A stretch of 64,000 nucleotides of DNA from Pilatotrama ljubarskyi. Lineage: Eukaryota; Basidiomycota; Agaricomycetes; Polyporales; Polyporaceae. Both the position numbers and the translations under genes were made by a program. The stretch is from NCBI GenBank assembly GCA_022385805.1, contig MU277768.1, forward strand, positions 21,788 through 85,787. Reading direction: 5' to 3'. Under the pieces are notes generated by a model that searched no databases, had not been told where the DNA came from, and was given only the letters and a program-made list of their open reading frames with translations. Below, piece by piece: positions 61,375 to 64,000 of this stretch (position 1 is its first letter; each line of letters opens with the position of its first letter).

Positions 61375-62861
61375 GAAACTGCGAGAAATACGCGACGCTA
61401 TACCGCCCCGTCTATTTGTCCGGGACACTCGAAGAGGCCTGGCTTGGCTTGTCCTACCTGAGCATGGCCGCGTTCTGCTGGAGGGTTGCCCTGCTTATCG
61501 ACCCCGTGTTCACCTCTCCGGCGGCAACTCAGCGTCTGTCCGTTTCCCGGCGCTGAAATTGCTCGTTTAGCGAGCTGGAGCCTGTAGTGAGTGCTCATCA
61601 GATCCTGTCCCGCAAGCCTGTCGCTGATTAGGACTTCGCAGTTGGTGGTTCCAAGGTCTCATCTTCACTAGCATCTGGGTCATCGGTCACGAGGTACGAT
61701 GCCGACTCGCGTGCCACCAGACTACCAAGATGCTCACCTTGGGGATGGTCTAGTGCGGCCATGGTGCCTTCTCGCCCAGTCAACGGGTCTGTGATTTCGT
61801 GGGCTTTGTGAGTATTCCTGTGCTAGGCGACGAAATTGCATCACGTTCGCTCAGCTCCTCATCATCGCAGATCACACACACCCTATTGTGGACGCCGTAC
61901 TTCAGCTGGAGGATCTCGCACCATCGCTACCATTGCAACCACGCCTCCATGGAGAGAGACGAGGTCTATGTTCCGAAGACGAGGAGCGACCTAGGCATAC
62001 CAGAAGAGGATGGGTCGAACAAGATCGATTATGACGAATACTTCGGCGATACCCCCATCTACACACTGTTCATGCTGGTGCGCCAGCAGCTCCTCGCATT
62101 CCCTGCCTACCTCGGTGAATACTCTTCTTTGCGCTGGTTTTCTCAGCGATTCTAACGGGTTTGCAGTGTACAACGTTTCCGGCCAGAAGACATATCCTGC
62201 GTGGACGAATCATTTTGACCGTAGGTAGCTTCATTGCTCTGGAGCTCACATCGCTGATATACAGTATCATGCGATACAGCCAACTCTGCGCTCTTCACGA
62301 AGAACCAGCGCACTGTTGTCTTGGTCTCGAACTTCGGTATTCTCGCAATGATGGCGCTCGTTCGTCAGGCCTGCAGAACCTGGGGCGTAGCGGCCGTGAT
62401 GAAGTATTACGGTGTACCTTGGCTGTGTGTAAGCCATTGGTGAGTCTCGCCTGCCCACGTCACTCCGCCGCTCACCCAGCCCCCTCACACGCTTCCGCTG
62501 ACTACCACGTCATTCACCACTTCTTCCCAAAGATGCCTTTTTGTCAGTCTGTCCTTGCACTTGCCGCTGCGACTTGAGAGCTTCGCTGACCGTTCGCTGT
62601 CATGCAGACCACGGCGCGGAGGCGAAGTACCTGCGGGCGTTCATTGGCGAGCATTACCACTATTCGGAGAAGCCCGTGTTCAAGGCTCTCTGGGACAACT
62701 ATCATGCTATTGAAGGTCAGTTGTGCTGTGGCAAATGCTGCAGGGAAACGAGAAAACTCATTGGCCATACAGCAGGGACCGTCATATATTGCAGATCAAG
62801 CAGTCCCAGACCCGGTTATGCAGCCTGCCACGCAGGAGGGGCGTCCGAAGCCACGGCCTAG
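61375..62861 (+). pseudogene. Delta12 fatty acid desaturase pseudogene
   Basis: Related to membrane oleate (Delta12) desaturases of the ER. Pieces in order: [75 protein letters not shown] (His box 1), LLWTPYFSWRISHHRYHCNHASMERDEVYVPKTRSDLG (His box 2), NVSGQKTYPAWTNHFD, DYHVIHHFFPKMPF (His box 3), AKYLRAFIGEHYHYSEKPVF, and a short C-terminal exon ending near 62861. Two frame changes (near 61450 and 61540) fall too close together to be introns. His box 2 has Tyr where His is expected. Roughly 60 residues between GVPWLC and DYHVIHH are absent. It is very unlikely to be functional. Confidence 0.82.
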
Positions 62862-63384
62862 ACGCAGGACTGCCGCACAGGCTACAGCTCAATTGAGAGG
62901 CAGATTGGACTTGAAGTTGTCGTTTGCCGTACCGCAGAACCAGTGTTTATACCTCGTAAGAGAGTCTTGATAATCGTTCTGTGGGTCACAACCCAGACAG
63001 CCTGCCAAGTGTACGAACAGCCGCACAAGGGTGAATGCGACGCCACACCGCGGATTGAGTGCACACAAGCGCCCAAAGCTCCGAGTACTTACTCCCCACG
63101 TGAGACTCGGGGCGGAAATTTATAAGAAAAACCAACCACTGGAAGCACTTAATAGATACCTGAGAAGTATATTTCCCGTTCAAAATGTAACTCTGAGCAA
63201 ATATGAAGGCTGTAGACAATCTTGCCTTCGAGGCGGCGAAGCGCCTGCAGTGCACTGGAGGGGCCCCTCCCGTGGACTGCAACTAGGCAAGCGCTGCGAG
63301 CCCATCACCGGTTCAATGCCTGACCAGCCTCGCTAGCTTCGCTGCGTTCAACCGCTCGCCTGGCAGCGGACATGTGCGGCGCGT
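62862..63384. other. Gene-free stretch right of the desaturase pseudogene
   Basis: About 520 bases with no gene or repeat I can name. Confidence 0.45.
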
Positions 63385-63387
63385 ATG

Positions 63388-63497
63388 TTTAATTCTGCGG
63401 TACTCTGCGGTACTCTTTGCGTATTGCTGCGGCACCCGTGCGGCACTCATGCGCGTTTCTGCGGCAGTCTGCGGCACTGCGGCAGCCTCTGCGTCGT
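63388..63497. repeat. Degenerate CTGCGGYAC tandem repeat
   Basis: About ten imperfect copies of a 9-13 base unit (tctgcggtactctgcggtac ... ctgcggcagtctgcggcactg). The only reading is a low-complexity repeat. Confidence 0.8.
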
Positions 63498-63580
63498 TTT
63501 TACCGTGCCTGTAGAAAGGTGCCCCGACCGTGCCAGTCGTCTTTGGAGTGCTCTAACCGGTATACAAACACTCTGCCTGT

Positions 63581-63618
63581 ACGGGCCTTTGGCACAGTGG
63601 TAACGCGCACGTGCATGC
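63581..63618 (+). other. tRNA-Ala-derived relic
   Basis: GGGCCTTTGGCACAGTGGTA, then ACGCGCACG and GCATGCGT, match the 5' half of the tRNA-Ala(CGC) at 30259-30330, including the Pol III A box. The anticodon loop is altered and no T arm or acceptor 3' strand follows. It is a broken tRNA copy or the head of a tRNA-derived SINE. Confidence 0.6.
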
Positions 63619-64000
63619 GTTCTCTCTACAGGCCGCAAAGACACACAGAGACATGACATATTGGCCTGAAAGCTGGCCCAGAGAGCGAGAAGAGCGGGGG
63701 CAGCGCAGCGAAAAACTTGGTTGCTACAGATACAGTACCGATACATAGCACCAATCAGTAGAGAAGACAGTGCAGCAGCTGAGCACTGGTGGCCCACGGG
63801 CACAGGACTCTCCATGTGAAGCAGCCCCACATCATTGCATGAGGATGTCAGCATAGAGCAATAGAGAGCGCCACGCGTTCACATGCACGGAGTCCGAAAC
63901 GAAGGTAATCAAGTCCTTCTCCTTCCTCAAGCAGGTCCCTGTAACTAAAGACTTTGACGCGTGAGAGGAGGTCCTCATAGAATGTTGAACTAGGCGCTTA
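63619..64000. other. Right end of the window
   Basis: No gene recognised. It ends in ctaggcgctta, close to the GGGCGCCTA-type motif of the repeats at 46 and 54-56 kb. Confidence 0.4.

Overview
The window looks like nuclear DNA of a wood-decay basidiomycete (Agaricomycetes, possibly a polypore). Genes are broken by many introns of about 50-60 bases with gtnngt...yag borders. The gene set includes fungal FunK1-type kinases, a secreted protein with a fungal CBM1 cellulose-binding module, an MBOAT/wax-synthase-like protein, an NRPS-like A-T-R reductase, an RNAi Argonaute and a Delta12-desaturase relic. There is no prokaryotic or organellar signature. Exon borders quoted here were read by eye; where none are given, the coordinates are the outer limits of the gene.

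Left part (1-9 kb): 3' end of a wax-synthase-like gene (+), threonyl-tRNA synthetase (-), small heat-shock protein 1 (-), complex III subunit QCR8 (-), a 2 kb gene-poor gap, and small heat-shock protein 2 (+), a paralogue of the first with identical intron positions. Middle (10-42 kb), densely packed: NRPS-like reductase (+), VPS15 (+), M20 metallopeptidase (+), cytochrome P450 (+), Argonaute (+), tRNA-Ala(CGC) (-), a poorly resolved membrane-protein-like gene (-), a monocarboxylate-type MFS transporter (-), a cyclin-box protein (-) and, divergent from it, a P-loop ATPase (+).

Right part (41-64 kb), more fluid: a FunK1 kinase (-), then GDP-mannose 4,6-dehydratase (+) and GDP-L-fucose synthase (-) as a convergent pair that covers the GDP-fucose pathway, followed by two decayed N-terminal copies of FunK1 in tandem. 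A 3 kb repeat-rich, gene-free zone follows, with inverted copies of an unnamed repeat. Beyond it lie a CBM1 protein with an unrecognised C-terminal domain, a YheT-type alpha/beta hydrolase, a Delta12-desaturase pseudogene, and a terminal stretch with a tRNA-derived relic and short tandem repeats.

Most genes are unrelated housekeeping or accessory genes. The only clear metabolic unit is the GDP-fucose pair. The points most worth following are: the unnamed 95-bp inverted repeat with its GGGCGCCTA motifs, an unnamed protein domain present twice (31.2 and 54.6 kb), the decaying FunK1 family, the alternative leader on threonyl-tRNA synthetase, and the CBM1-fused orphan domain.
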